DNA of 64,000 bases. It comes from Paraburkholderia sp. BL21I4N1. Lineage in GTDB: Bacteria; Pseudomonadota; Gammaproteobacteria; Burkholderiales; Burkholderiaceae. The position numbers and the translations under genes are program-made. Positions 38,423-48,031 of the stretch are shown piece after piece; position 1 is the first letter of the stretch; every line of letters begins with the position of its first letter. Under the pieces are notes generated by a model, which saw only the letters and a list, made by a program, of their open reading frames with translations, was not told the DNA's origin and did no database searches. The stretch is from contig NZ_PVEN01000003.1 of NCBI RefSeq assembly GCF_002973525.1, positions 496,001 to 560,000 of the forward strand, written 5' to 3'.

Positions 38423-38689
38423 CTAGTCCGAGAACAGAGTGTTCAGCGCATTGGCCGCGTCGCCGTCCACCGTATTCCACGTCACCGTTTCGGCTTCGAA
38501 AATATAGTGGGTGGTGTATTTGCCGAGCCGCGCCAGAATCTCCTCCTGAATCAGTTCCGGCGCAACGTCCAGCTTCAGATACCACGCGGTCGACGACAGG
38601 CGCGTCTGGAACGCGCCGTATTCAGCCAGCAGATGATCGAATGCGTGCGCATCCTGATCCCGACAGACGATGACCAAATTTCCCTTCAT
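38423..38689 (-). CDS. Small SinR/Cas2-fold-like protein, function unknown
   Basis: An 88-residue protein with a good GGGAG ribosome site. The order of elements is an N-terminal strand (GNLVIVCRDQD), an amphipathic helix (FDHLLAEYGAFQ), a second strand with the SSTAWYLKLD pattern, a helix (APELIQEEILARL) and a third strand. This resembles the small ferredoxin-like proteins annotated as SinR-family, related to Cas2 and VapD. The similarity is by eye and weak. No CRISPR repeats, cas genes or obvious toxin partner are nearby. Confidence 0.5.
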   Translation of the reverse strand: MKGNLVIVCRDQDAHAFDHLLAEYGAFQTRLSSTAWYLKLDVAPELIQEEILARLGKYTTHYIFEAETVTWNTVDGDAANALNTLFSD

Positions 38690-38873
38690 GCGAATCTCCC
38701 GTTAAAGCGGTAGCGGCAACCTAGATATCAAGGTCGATCATACCTGCTTCATTGCGGGAGCCACGTGGGAGGCACTTGCGTTGTGTCAGTGGCGTTGCAT
38801 CGGGAAGCGCCTCGCAAAGCGCGCCGGCGGCGCTGCGCGTGGCGAGCCCGCGGTTGCCGCCGCGATGGCCGTC

Positions 38874-40565
38874 TTACCAGACGTTGGCCACGGTGCGCGT
38901 GGGCGGCGCGGTGTCGTCGGGCGGCAAGGCTTCGGTGCGGTCGCGTCCGCCCGATTTCGCCGCGTAGAGCGCGGTGTCGGCGCGGCTCATGATCCGCTCG
39001 GGCAGATCGTCGGGCGACAGTTCGGTAATGCCGATGCTCACGCTCAAACCCACCGAGGCCGGCAACTTCGGCGACGGGATCGCCTTCAGCCGCAACCGCA
39101 AGCGCTCGACCACTTCACGACCGCCGGCCAGATCGGTAGCCGGCAGCAGCAGCCCGAACTCTTCGCCACCGAGCCGGCCGATCGCATCCGAGCCGCGTAG
39201 TTCGGCGCGGCAGGTGTCGACGAAATGTTCGAGCGCGCGGTCGCCGGCGGCGTGGCCGAAGCGGTCGTTGATCTGCTTGAAGTGATCGAGATCGGCGATC
39301 GCCATGCACAGCGGCTCGTTGTTGGCATGCGCGCGCTCGATCTCGTGGCGCAGCAGGTCGAGGAAGTAGCGCCGCGACAGCGCGCCGGTCAGCGCGTCGT
39401 GGCGCGCTTCGGCCGACAGCAACGTATTGGCCGACTGCAACTGCTCGGCGAGGTCGCGCGTGGCGCGATGGTGGCGCCGCTCGCGCACATACGACACGGT
39501 AATCACCCAGGCCAGCGCGACCGTGCCGGCCAGGGTCAGGAAAACCAGCAAATGATCGCGTTTGTGATTGCGCAACAGTTCGGGCCAGGCCGCTAGCGGA
39601 TCGACCAGATGCGCCGAGAGCCCCGAGTTCAAGCCGGTGCGGGCCTGATACAGCGACGGCACCGGCCGCTCGCTCATACCGAACAACTGTCCGGCGATCG
39701 ACGCGGGCACCCACGGCGCCTGGTCGCGCACCTGGGCGTCGACCTGAATGCTGATATCGGTGAATGCCTCGCGGTGGTAGACGATCTTGCGGTCGACGGC
39801 GCTCATCTGCATGACGCGCGAATTGGGCAGCGCGTGCCCTTCGAGCGCGCTGTCGTGCGCCATGATGATGACGCCGTTTTCATCGGCGACGAAGGTGCCG
39901 GCGTGCGCGACCCAGTGGCGCAGCCGCGCGATCCCGACCTTGGCGACCACCACGCCGACCAGCAGGCCGTCGGCATACACCGGCGCGGCGATGAAGATGC
40001 CCGGCTCGCCACTCGCCCGGCCGACGCCATACGCTTCGGCAAACGCGCCGAGCAGTGCGTTGGCCAGATAGCCGCGCTCGCGCATGTCGATGCCGACGAA
40101 CGACTGCTGCGCCGCCTGCGGATTGCTGATGGAGTTGCTCGACGCGACGCAGATGCCGTTGGCGTTGACGAGCCAGATCTGGTCGAGCCCGGAGAAGCCT
40201 TGCGCGTCGTGGAGGAACTCGCTGACGGCGCTCATGCGCGCGTCTTTTAACAACGCGGCGTGCAGGGCGGGTTCCGTCACTGCGCCGTTCACGGCATAAT
40301 TCTGGGATTGCACCAGGGCGTGCTGGACGACGTCCATTTCGGCCATGGTGGCGGGAATGGCCCGCGACATCGCAAGGTCGCTGGCAATCACTTCGGCCAT
40401 GTTGTCGACGATCGACGTGGACATCTGCCGCTGCGAGTGCAGGGCCGCGTCCAGCTCTTGCTGTACCATCCGGTCCGCGACCATGCCGGCCACGAACCAG
40501 CAAACCAGTACGATCAGCGCGAAGCTGATCGGCCCGGTTGCCTGGCGCAAGGTTGTCCTGTTCAT
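38874..40565 (-). CDS. Membrane-bound diguanylate cyclase with dCACHE sensor
   Basis: A 563-residue protein. TM1 at about 12-32 is followed by a periplasmic double-CACHE-like sensor to about 355 and TM2 (FLTLAGTVALAWVITVSYV). The C-terminal GGDEF domain begins with DALTGALSRRYFLDLL. The active site is GGEEF and the product-inhibition I-site RGSD lies five residues before it, so the enzyme should make c-di-GMP and be feedback-controlled. The start at 40565 follows GAGGG. There is no EAL domain. The signal sensed is unknown; dCACHE domains often bind small amino acids or carboxylates. Confidence 0.9.
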   Translation of the reverse strand: MNRTTLRQATGPISFALIVLVCWFVAGMVADRMVQQELDAALHSQRQMSTSIVDNMAEVIASDLAMSRAIPATMAEMDVVQHALVQSQNYAVNGAVTEPALHAALLKDARMSAVSEFLHDAQGFSGLDQIWLVNANGICVASSNSISNPQAAQQSFVGIDMRERGYLANALLGAFAEAYGVGRASGEPGIFIAAPVYADGLLVGVVVAKVGIARLRHWVAHAGTFVADENGVIIMAHDSALEGHALPNSRVMQMSAVDRKIVYHREAFTDISIQVDAQVRDQAPWVPASIAGQLFGMSERPVPSLYQARTGLNSGLSAHLVDPLAAWPELLRNHKRDHLLVFLTLAGTVALAWVITVSYVRERRHHRATRDLAEQLQSANTLLSAEARHDALTGALSRRYFLDLLRHEIERAHANNEPLCMAIADLDHFKQINDRFGHAAGDRALEHFVDTCRAELRGSDAIGRLGGEEFGLLLPATDLAGGREVVERLRLRLKAIPSPKLPASVGLSVSIGITELSPDDLPERIMSRADTALYAAKSGGRDRTEALPPDDTAPPTRTVANVW

Positions 40566-41228
40566 CGACCCTCTGATCCGTCTGGCTGTGACATGCAACT
40601 AGCTCATTCGTGGCAGCGCGCTGGCGCTGTTCGGTTCTCGTGGCAGCGGCTCTTGATGCGCCGCTGCCGTGTCCCGGCATGGTGGTCGGACAGCGCGCCG
40701 GCCGGTGCGTCGTCTCCTGATTTTAACCGTCATGGGGCCTGACGCCACCGTTATTGCGGGAATGCAATCGGTGTGTCGCGGCGATCAGGTTGATAACGGC
40801 AGTTCAGTCCGTTTCTTGATGGTCGTGCGGGTTTTCCGCACGGCGAAGCTGACGATTGGATTCAGTCTGACCTGAAACCCGGCCGGGCTTCAGACAGGCG
40901 TTTGCCGCGCGATACCGCTATTTACCGCTAAAGGTTGTGCCTGAAACATAGGATGGTGTAGTGTCGTGCCGTCCAAAACAAGGAAAGCCCGCCAGCCTTC
41001 GGGCGGCGCCTGCGGCGACAGGAGTCCGGCTCGATGGTTGCGGTCCCGGACGGGCTCGTCCACGGACCCGGCCGTCACCGGCCCACGTGTCTCCAACGCT
41101 AACGATTTACCGCGCCCACGCGTTTTTGCCATGCCTGATTTCCGCTTTCCGGACCGATCTTCAGACCGTCGCGCGCCTGCCTCGGCCTCCTTCGTACGTT
41201 TCGCTTTCATCAACGGGGAGGGCCTCTG
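40566..41228. other. Intergenic region between the cyclase and ABC permease genes
   Basis: 663 bases with no supported gene. TTGTGC near 40936 and a TAGTGT about 18 bases later could be a weak promoter toward the permease gene. A GGGGAGGG ribosome site immediately precedes the permease start. Long frames across here continue antisense into the ABC genes and look like GC-bias artefacts. Confidence 0.4.
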
Positions 41229-42980
41229 ATGGATTTCAGCTTCAACCTGAAGCGCACCGCCAATGCGTCCGCATGGCGCGTGTTGCCCAATCGCTGGGAC
41301 TTCGTCGCGTTTCCGCTGATCATCTGCATCATCGCGATGGCGGCGATCGGTTTCCACGAAACGCTCGCGCCGATGTCGACGCTCAAGACCCAGGCCATCT
41401 CGCTCGACCCGTCGAACCTGCCTGAATATGCAATGCGCACCACGTTGCGCATGCTCGCGGCCATGGTCGCGTCGCTGCTGTTCACGCTCGTGTACGGCAC
41501 GCTGGCGGCCAAGAGCCGGCGCGCCGGTCTGGTGCTGGTGCCGATTCTTGACATCCTGCAGTCGGTGCCGGTGCTGGGCTACATTTCGTTTACGGTCACC
41601 TTCTTTCTCGCGCTGTTTCCGGGCCGCGTGCTCGGTGCCGAACTGGCGGCGATCTTCGCGATCTTCACGAGTCAGGCGTGGAACATGACGTTCAGCTTCT
41701 ATCAGTCGCTGCGCACGGTGCCGCGCGATCTGGACGAAGTGTCGCGCGGCTTTCATCTGACCTCGTGGCAGCGCTTCTGGAAGCTCGAAGTGCCGTTCTC
41801 GATGCCCGGCCTCATCTGGAACATGATGATGTCGATGTCGGGCGGCTGGTTCTTCGTGGTCGCGTCGGAAGCGATCACCGTCGGCAATAACACGATCACG
41901 CTGCCGGGCATCGGCGCGTATCTGGCGCAGGCGATCTCGGATAAAAACCTGCACGCGATCGGCTGGGTGATTCTCGCCATGACGGTCGTGATTCTCGCGT
42001 ACGACCAGTTTCTGTTCCGTCCGCTGGTTGCGTGGGCCGACAAGTTCCGCATGGAAAACACCAGCTCGGGCGACGCGCCGGAATCGTGGCTGCTCGATCT
42101 GATTCGCCGCACGCATCTGATTCACCGTCTGCTGGTGCCGCTCGGCTGGATGTTCGCGAAAGCCGCGCGAGTGAATTTCAGCCTGCCGACGTTCCGCGCG
42201 CCGAGCTTCGCGATTCCCCGCAGCCAGAAGAGTTCGCGTATCGGCGACATGCTGTGGGCCGCGCTGGTGCTGGTCGCCACCGTGTACGTGGTGTACCGCG
42301 TGTTCACCTATGTGCGCACCGGCGTCTCGCTCGACGAAGTCGGCCACGTGTTCGTCCTGGGGCTCGTCACGCTGTTGCGGGTGATTCTGCTGATTGCGAT
42401 TGCCTCGGTGATCTGGGTACCGATCGGGATCCTGATCGGGCTGCGCCCGGCACTGGCGGAAAAGATCCAGCCGCTGGCGCAGTTCCTTGCCGCGTTCCCG
42501 GCCAACCTGCTGTTCCCGGTGTTCGTGATCGTAATCGTGCGCTTTCACCTGAACCCGGACATCTGGCTGTCGCCGCTGATCGTGCTCGGCACGCAGTGGT
42601 ATATCCTGTTCAACGTGATTGCCGGCGCCAGTTCGTATCCGAACGACTATCGCGAAGCCGCCAAGAACTTCCAGATTCGCGGCTGGCAATGGTGGCGTCA
42701 GATCATGCTGCCGGGCATTTTCCCGTACTACGTGACCGGCGCGATCACCGCGTCGGGCGGCGCGTGGAATGCGAGTATCGTCGCGGAATTCGTGCAGTGG
42801 GGCGATACCAAGGTCGCCGCGCACGGGCTTGGCGCCTACATCGCGCAAACCACCGCCGCCGGCGACTATCCGAAGATCATTCTGGGCATTGCCGTGATGT
42901 CCCTGTTCGTGACTCTGTTCAACCGCCTGCTGTGGCGTCCGATGTACGCCTATGCCGAAGCCAAGCTCCGGCTCGATTAA
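41229..42980 (+). CDS. ABC permease, two fused NitT/TauT-type domains
   Basis: A 583-residue inner-membrane protein with two complete binding-protein-dependent permease domains in tandem (about 70-285 and 360-580). Each has a coupling loop: DEVSRGFHLTSWQRFWKLEV in the first and REAAKNFQIRGWQWWRQIML in the second. So one chain can form the whole channel with one type of ATPase. Sequence flavour is nitrate/sulfonate/bicarbonate. No substrate-binding protein gene lies next to it, which is unusual for an importer. It is 19 bases ahead of its ATPase gene. Confidence 0.88.
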   Translation: MDFSFNLKRTANASAWRVLPNRWDFVAFPLIICIIAMAAIGFHETLAPMSTLKTQAISLDPSNLPEYAMRTTLRMLAAMVASLLFTLVYGTLAAKSRRAGLVLVPILDILQSVPVLGYISFTVTFFLALFPGRVLGAELAAIFAIFTSQAWNMTFSFYQSLRTVPRDLDEVSRGFHLTSWQRFWKLEVPFSMPGLIWNMMMSMSGGWFFVVASEAITVGNNTITLPGIGAYLAQAISDKNLHAIGWVILAMTVVILAYDQFLFRPLVAWADKFRMENTSSGDAPESWLLDLIRRTHLIHRLLVPLGWMFAKAARVNFSLPTFRAPSFAIPRSQKSSRIGDMLWAALVLVATVYVVYRVFTYVRTGVSLDEVGHVFVLGLVTLLRVILLIAIASVIWVPIGILIGLRPALAEKIQPLAQFLAAFPANLLFPVFVIVIVRFHLNPDIWLSPLIVLGTQWYILFNVIAGASSYPNDYREAAKNFQIRGWQWWRQIMLPGIFPYYVTGAITASGGAWNASIVAEFVQWGDTKVAAHGLGAYIAQTTAAGDYPKIILGIAVMSLFVTLFNRLLWRPMYAYAEAKLRLD

Positions 42981-42999
42981 GTAATAAAGGCTAAACGCG

Positions 43000-44346
43000 A
43001 TGCAAAATCCTAAAGCTGCTATGACCGCCGCGCCGGTCCAGACTCCGCCGATGCCGCCGCGCCTCGGCGAAGAGATCCTGCGTGTCAAGGACGTGTGCCG
43101 CGGATTCAACAAGTCGCAGGGCGAGCTGCTCGTCCTCGACGACGCGAATCTGTCGTTGCGCGAAGGCGAGATCGTCGGGTTACTGGGCCGTTCGGGCTCG
43201 GGCAAATCGACGCTGTTGCGCATCATCGCCGGTCTGATCGAACCGACCGACGGCGAAGTCACCTATCTGGGCAAGCCGCTCAGCGGTCCCGCGCGCGGCA
43301 TTGCGATGGTGTTTCAGACCTTCGCGCTGTTCCCGTGGCTGACCGTGCTGCAGAACGTGGAAGCGGGCCTCGAAGCGCAAGGCGTCGGCGCGAGCGAGCG
43401 GCGCACCCGCGCGCTGGCCGCGATCGATCTGATCGGTCTGGACGGCTTCGAAAACGCTTATCCGCGCGAGTTGTCGGGCGGCATGCGTCAGCGCGTCGGC
43501 TTTGCACGCGCGCTGGTGGTCGACCCCACGCTGCTGCTGATGGACGAACCGTTCTCCGCGCTCGACGTGCTGACCGCCGAAACGCTGCGTACCGACCTGC
43601 TCGATCTGTGGACGCAAGGCCGCATGCCGATCAAGGCGGTGCTGATCGTCACGCACAACATCGAGGAAGCGGTGTTCATGTGCGACCGGATTCTGGTGTT
43701 GTCGTCGAATCCGGGCCGCGTGATCGCCGAGATCAAGGTGCCGTTCAAGCATCCGCGCAACCGCCTGGACCCGGCGTTCCGTCGTCTGGTCGACGAGATC
43801 TACGCGAAGATGACGGCGCGTCAGACCGACGAAAAAACCAAGAAGGGCCTCGAACTGCACAGCTGGCTGCCGCATGTCTCGACCAACCTGATGGCGGGTC
43901 TGATCGAAACGCTGGCCGCCGCGCCGTACCACGGTCGCGCCGACATGCCGGAAATCGCCCGCTCGCTGCATCTGGAGGTCGACGATCTGTTCCCGGTGGC
44001 CGAAGTGCTGCAACACCTCGGTTTCGCCGATGTGCGCGAAGGCGACATTTTCCTGACGCCGCCGGCACGGGTGTTCTCCGAGTTCGGTACGCAGGAACGG
44101 AAGATGATGTTCGCCGAGCATCTGCTGCGGCACGTGCCGCTCGCGGCGCGGATCAAGAAGGTGCTGAACGAACGGCCGGGGCACCGCGCGCCGCGCGTGC
44201 GCTTCGAGCAGGAGTTGGAGGATTTTCTGTCGGACAGCGCGGCGGAAGAGACGCTCGACGCAGTCATCAACTGGGGCCGTTATGGCGAGATCTTCTCGTA
44301 TAACGACCAGACCGAAATCTTCAGCCTGGAAGACGTGGAGTCTTAA
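43000..44346 (+). CDS. ABC ATPase with C-terminal AAA-associated domain
   Basis: A 448-residue protein. The N-terminal 260 residues are a NitT/TauT ATPase (Walker A GRSGSGKST, signature LSGGMRQRVGFARAL, Walker B LLLMDEPFSALD). The extra C-terminal region, about 285-440, resembles the AAA-associated C-terminal domain found on some of these ATPases. It has a winged-helix look (MPEIARSLHLEVDDLFPVAEVLQHLGFADV, cited in two parts) and may be regulatory. Together with the fused permease it makes a two-gene transporter of unknown substrate. It ends at a strong terminator. Confidence 0.88.
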   Translation: MQNPKAAMTAAPVQTPPMPPRLGEEILRVKDVCRGFNKSQGELLVLDDANLSLREGEIVGLLGRSGSGKSTLLRIIAGLIEPTDGEVTYLGKPLSGPARGIAMVFQTFALFPWLTVLQNVEAGLEAQGVGASERRTRALAAIDLIGLDGFENAYPRELSGGMRQRVGFARALVVDPTLLLMDEPFSALDVLTAETLRTDLLDLWTQGRMPIKAVLIVTHNIEEAVFMCDRILVLSSNPGRVIAEIKVPFKHPRNRLDPAFRRLVDEIYAKMTARQTDEKTKKGLELHSWLPHVSTNLMAGLIETLAAAPYHGRADMPEIARSLHLEVDDLFPVAEVLQHLGFADVREGDIFLTPPARVFSEFGTQERKMMFAEHLLRHVPLAARIKKVLNERPGHRAPRVRFEQELEDFLSDSAAEETLDAVINWGRYGEIFSYNDQTEIFSLEDVES

Positions 44347-44377
44347 GCGCGGCTGGGTTTGTTGAGACGCAGCAAGC

Positions 44378-44409
44378 AAAAACGGCAGGGGAGACCCTGC
44401 CGTTTTTTT
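44378..44409. terminator. Bidirectional terminator, ABC operon and lipoprotein operon
   Basis: The stem AAAACGGCAGGG / CCCTGCCGTTTT with loop GAGA, T7 on the plus strand and TTTTTGC on the minus strand. Confidence 0.85.
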
Positions 44410-44428
44410 ATTGCCGTGTGCTTGACGC

Positions 44429-45046
44429 TTATTGCAGATTTCCCCAGCGTTCGACCGCCGGTTCCGCCGACGCCCACTTCCAGCCCTTATCCTGCTGGCA
44501 AGCGCTGGCCGTGTACCAGTCTTCATGCGCTTTCGCACCTTCGCCGTCCTGCACCGAGAACACGAATTCCTTGCACAGCGCGAGCGCCGAACCGAACGCG
44601 CGCGTCACGCGCACCTGACCGTGGCCGTTCTCGATGGGCAGCGTGTGCTTGATCGCCCACGGCCGCGTTTCGCCGACCGGCATCGCGCCCGCGAGCGCGG
44701 CGATCAGGTTCTGCTGGTCTTCGTGCATGTTGCGCATATAGCGGCCGACGGCTTCGTCGGTGGCGGCTTGCACGGCGATGCCGACGCCGATGCCGATCGC
44801 CGGGTTCGACGTCACCAGACCCGACGCGACCCCGGCGGCCGCGCCGCTCGCCGCGCCGACCGACGAGCAGCCGCTCGTCAATAGCGCCGCGCCGACGCAT
44901 ACCGCGCCGGCCAGCACGAGCCGTAATTGATTGCCGAATTGGTTGCCCGAGTGGCCGCCTGATTGGTTGCCTGAGAGCGCGGCGCGCAGGGGCGTACATG
45001 CGCCCCCGGAGTCGGCCAGTTTAGCCGCGGACGAACCCGCCGTCAT
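44429..45046 (-). CDS. Glycine-zipper lipoprotein, second of a paralogous pair
   Basis: 205 residues. After a 40-residue hydrophilic lead comes a hydrophobic segment with lipobox LLTSGCSS near residue 60, then an Ala/Gly-rich zipper-like stretch (GAASGAAAGVASG), and a C-terminal domain ending GWKWASAEPAVERWGNLQ. The same ending occurs in the upstream gene, so the two are tandem paralogues. The start ATG (45046) overlaps the upstream stop in an ATGA, indicating coupled translation. The 40 residues before the signal are odd for a lipoprotein, so the functional start could be further in. Function unknown. Confidence 0.65.
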   Translation of the reverse strand: MTAGSSAAKLADSGGACTPLRAALSGNQSGGHSGNQFGNQLRLVLAGAVCVGAALLTSGCSSVGAASGAAAGVASGLVTSNPAIGIGVGIAVQAATDEAVGRYMRNMHEDQQNLIAALAGAMPVGETRPWAIKHTLPIENGHGQVRVTRAFGSALALCKEFVFSVQDGEGAKAHEDWYTASACQQDKGWKWASAEPAVERWGNLQ

Positions 45047-45621
45047 TGCAGCGCACCCCAGCGTTCGGTGGCCGGCTCGGCCGACGCCCATTTCCAGTTG
45101 TCGCCGTCGCGGCAGATCGACGCGACATAAAACGCGCTGCTGGCGGGCACATTCTTGGTGGCGGTGGTGTCGACCGAGAAGACGATTTCCTTGCAGTCGA
45201 GCGCGCCTGAGCTGATCGCGCGGCTGACGGTCACGCGCCCGTGTTCGTCGTCTTCGATCGGGAACGAGTGCGTCACGCTCCACGGCGCGACCGCGCCGAC
45301 TTCGAGCGGTCCGGCGATCTTCGCGATGCCGTCCTGCGTATTCGTGTGGACCACACGCTCCGAGTACTGCACGCCGGCTTTGGCCGCGGCAACCGCGCCG
45401 AGACCGATGCCGGTGGCGACCGCCGCATTGCTGGTGACCTTGGCCGCGATTGCGGCGCCGCCAATACCGGCGCCCGCCACGGCGCCTTCCGAGTACAGCG
45501 AACTACAGCCGCTCAATGCCGACGAGATCGCCACGGCCAGCGCAACGACCACGGTTGGATTGGGACGTCCACGCCCGGCCGCCTGTTTTACCCATTCGGC
45601 CCACACCATACTTTTTTGCAT
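45043..45621 (-). CDS. Glycine-zipper lipoprotein, first of a paralogous pair
   Basis: 192 residues with a long N-region, hydrophobic core and lipobox ALSGCSS near residue 39. A Gly/Ala zipper (GAVAGAGIGGAAIAAK) precedes a 100-residue C-terminal domain with paired cysteines (LDCKEIVF and VASICRDGD) and the ending NWKWASAEPATERWGALQ. The paralogue next door shares the cysteine positions, so a disulfide is likely. Expected location is the outer or inner membrane facing the periplasm. I do not recognise a characterised family. Confidence 0.7.
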   Translation of the reverse strand: MQKSMVWAEWVKQAAGRGRPNPTVVVALAVAISSALSGCSSLYSEGAVAGAGIGGAAIAAKVTSNAAVATGIGLGAVAAAKAGVQYSERVVHTNTQDGIAKIAGPLEVGAVAPWSVTHSFPIEDDEHGRVTVSRAISSGALDCKEIVFSVDTTATKNVPASSAFYVASICRDGDNWKWASAEPATERWGALQ

Positions 45622-45897
45622 TTCCCTGTCTCAGCTCCTGCAAGTGCCTTTCGTTTCACGCGCGAAGAGCGCCGGGTGAGCGAACGGCACGTCACCTCAA
45701 TGCGACACTGCGCGGCACTACGTGCTGCCGCATTTTGCAGGATGCCATTTGTAATTGGCAGTGGAAAAGTGCAAGAAATTGCAAAAAGTGGTGCGATTCA
45801 AATGGGTTTCTGATTGACAGTCGCCCGTTTGATTGGCGGTGCGAAGGGATTCTCGACGCGCTTGTCAGCATGCCGTGAAGCCGCGTGGCGGAATTTT

Positions 45898-46956
<1,059 letters not shown>

Positions 46957-47094
46957 AAACGGGGAGTCCTGTGCTAAGGGGTTGCGTTGTTGCGGCGCGC
47001 AGGCCTGAAACGAGACGGGCCTTGGCGGCCACTATCTCACAAAGGTCGATTTAACCACTTCGACGCCGCTTCCGGCAAACGATGTGACGGTCGC

Positions 47095-47127
47095 CGAAAA
47101 CACTTTTCGCACGCTCGGTCGAAAGTG
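47095..47127. promoter_or_regulatory. Candidate upstream activator (enhancer) sites
   Basis: CGAAAA-CAC-TTTTCG (47095-47109) is a perfect 6-base inverted repeat. A further CGAAAGTG at 47120-47127 pairs with CACTTTTCG at 47101-47109 with one bulge. The sites sit about 45-75 bases upstream of the sigma-54 -24 element, a common distance for enhancer-binding proteins. Confidence 0.5.
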
Positions 47128-47170
47128 CCTGGCGGGAGATCGCACGCGTCTTGCGAAGGCAAAGTTACCG

Positions 47171-47184
47171 GGCACGGCGTTTGC
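47171..47184 (+). promoter_or_regulatory. Sigma-54 promoter of the DUF883 operon
   Basis: GGCACGGCGTTTGC: GG and GC separated by exactly 10 bases, matching the -24/-12 consensus (TGGCACG-N4-TTGC). Predicted transcription start is about 12 bases downstream, giving a leader of about 115 bases to the start at 47312. Confidence 0.8.
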
Positions 47185-47311
47185 GCCTACTACCCGACAC
47201 GCGTGTGTTTTTGCGCCATCCCTTCAAGCAAGGCGAGCGCGGCGCTGACGATTCGCCAGCCCGTCCAAGGCGGGAAACACCACGCGCACGCTGAACTCGA
47301 ACCAGGAGTGA

Positions 47312-47632
47312 ATGATGACTGACACCACGCAACAGCTTGCACTCGGCGGCCAGAAGATTGTCGACGATCTGCGGGTGCTGCTGAAGGACTCGGAAGAAAT
47401 GCTGCGGCTGGCCGCCAATGTGCCGGGCGAGGGCGTCGACGCGCTGCGCGACAAACTCGGCACCCATGTCGAGACACTGCAGTCGGCGCTCGGCGATGCC
47501 CAGCAGAACGCCCAGCGGCGCTATCGTACGGCGACCGTCAATACCGAACGCTACGTGCGGCATAACCCGTGGCGCTCGCTCGGCATTGCCGCGGGCGTGG
47601 GCTTCGTGCTGGGTGTGCTGACGGCGCGCTAA
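47312..47632 (+). CDS. DUF883 (YqjD/ElaB-like) membrane-anchored stress protein
   Basis: 106 residues. A long amphipathic helical region (QKIVDDLRVLLKDSEEMLRLAA, in parts) with few breaks is followed by a C-terminal membrane anchor SLGIAAGVGFVLGVLTAR. This is the DUF883 layout. E. coli relatives YqjD and ElaB are stationary-phase inner-membrane proteins that bind ribosomes. AGGAG precedes two tandem ATGs (47312 and 47315). Here it is preceded by a sigma-54 promoter, while the E. coli genes depend on RpoS. Confidence 0.85.
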   Translation: MMTDTTQQLALGGQKIVDDLRVLLKDSEEMLRLAANVPGEGVDALRDKLGTHVETLQSALGDAQQNAQRRYRTATVNTERYVRHNPWRSLGIAAGVGFVLGVLTAR

Positions 47633-47678
47633 GGCGCGGCTCGCTCTCTGTTCGCTTTACGACCATAAGGAGTTCACG

Positions 47679-47951
47679 ATGGGACGACCCAGGATCGGTA
47701 TCTTCGGCGCGCTGATGGCGCTCGGCGGTTTTCTCGCGGTTCGCTACGTGCAGCGGCGCAATCGCGGCGCGCAGGGGCCGGCGCCCCGTGAATTGAGTCG
47801 CTGGGAAGGCGAGGGCGGCGCGGTGGCGCCGCCGGTGGCGCCGGCTGCCACGGTAGCGGCGGCGAATCCGGACACGCCGGGCGCGCACGGCACGAACGGC
47901 GCGGCGCATCCGAATGGCCACGACGCCGCCTGGCCGTTTCCGCGCAGCTAG
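47679..47951 (+). CDS. Small single-pass membrane protein with disordered tail
   Basis: 90 residues: a membrane helix at about 5-24 (IGIFGALMALGGFLAVRYV), an RRNRG basic stop, then a Pro/Ala/Gly/Asn-rich tail without predicted structure. AAGGAG stands ahead of the ATG. It begins 46 bases after the DUF883 stop and is probably cotranscribed from the same sigma-54 promoter. I do not recognise the family. Confidence 0.7.
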   Translation: MGRPRIGIFGALMALGGFLAVRYVQRRNRGAQGPAPRELSRWEGEGGAVAPPVAPAATVAAANPDTPGAHGTNGAAHPNGHDAAWPFPRS

Positions 47952-48000
47952 GAACGCACCGTTTTGCCTAGCGGTGCAACTGGGGGGGCAAAGTGTGCCT

Positions 48001-48031
48001 TGTTAAATTGTCTCGATAAAGCTTTATAATA
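48001..48031 (+). promoter_or_regulatory. Sigma-70-like promoter ahead of the response-regulator activator
   Basis: TATAAT at 48026-48031 with TTGTTA at 48001-48006 (19-base spacing, somewhat long). The leader to the gene start at 48246 would be about 205 bases. Confidence 0.4.

Larger units (their letters stand above)
46957..47311. other. Divergent control region, sigma-54 activator / DUF883 gene
   Basis: There is no gene here. It holds a sigma-54 promoter at 47171-47184 and, 60-75 bases ahead of it, inverted repeats suitable as enhancer sites. Spacing is typical for activator binding with looping. Confidence 0.6.

Noticed and set aside
40890-43262. A 790-codon open frame on the minus strand across the ABC permease gene
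   Set aside because: It is antisense to a clear permease gene, is rich in Arg/His/Gln/Asp as expected for the shadow of a GC3-biased gene, and has no ribosome site or domain.
45740-45790. TTGGCAGTGGAAAAGTGC near the lipoprotein operon as a sigma-54 site
   Set aside because: GG and GC are 12 bases apart instead of 10, and TTGC is missing.
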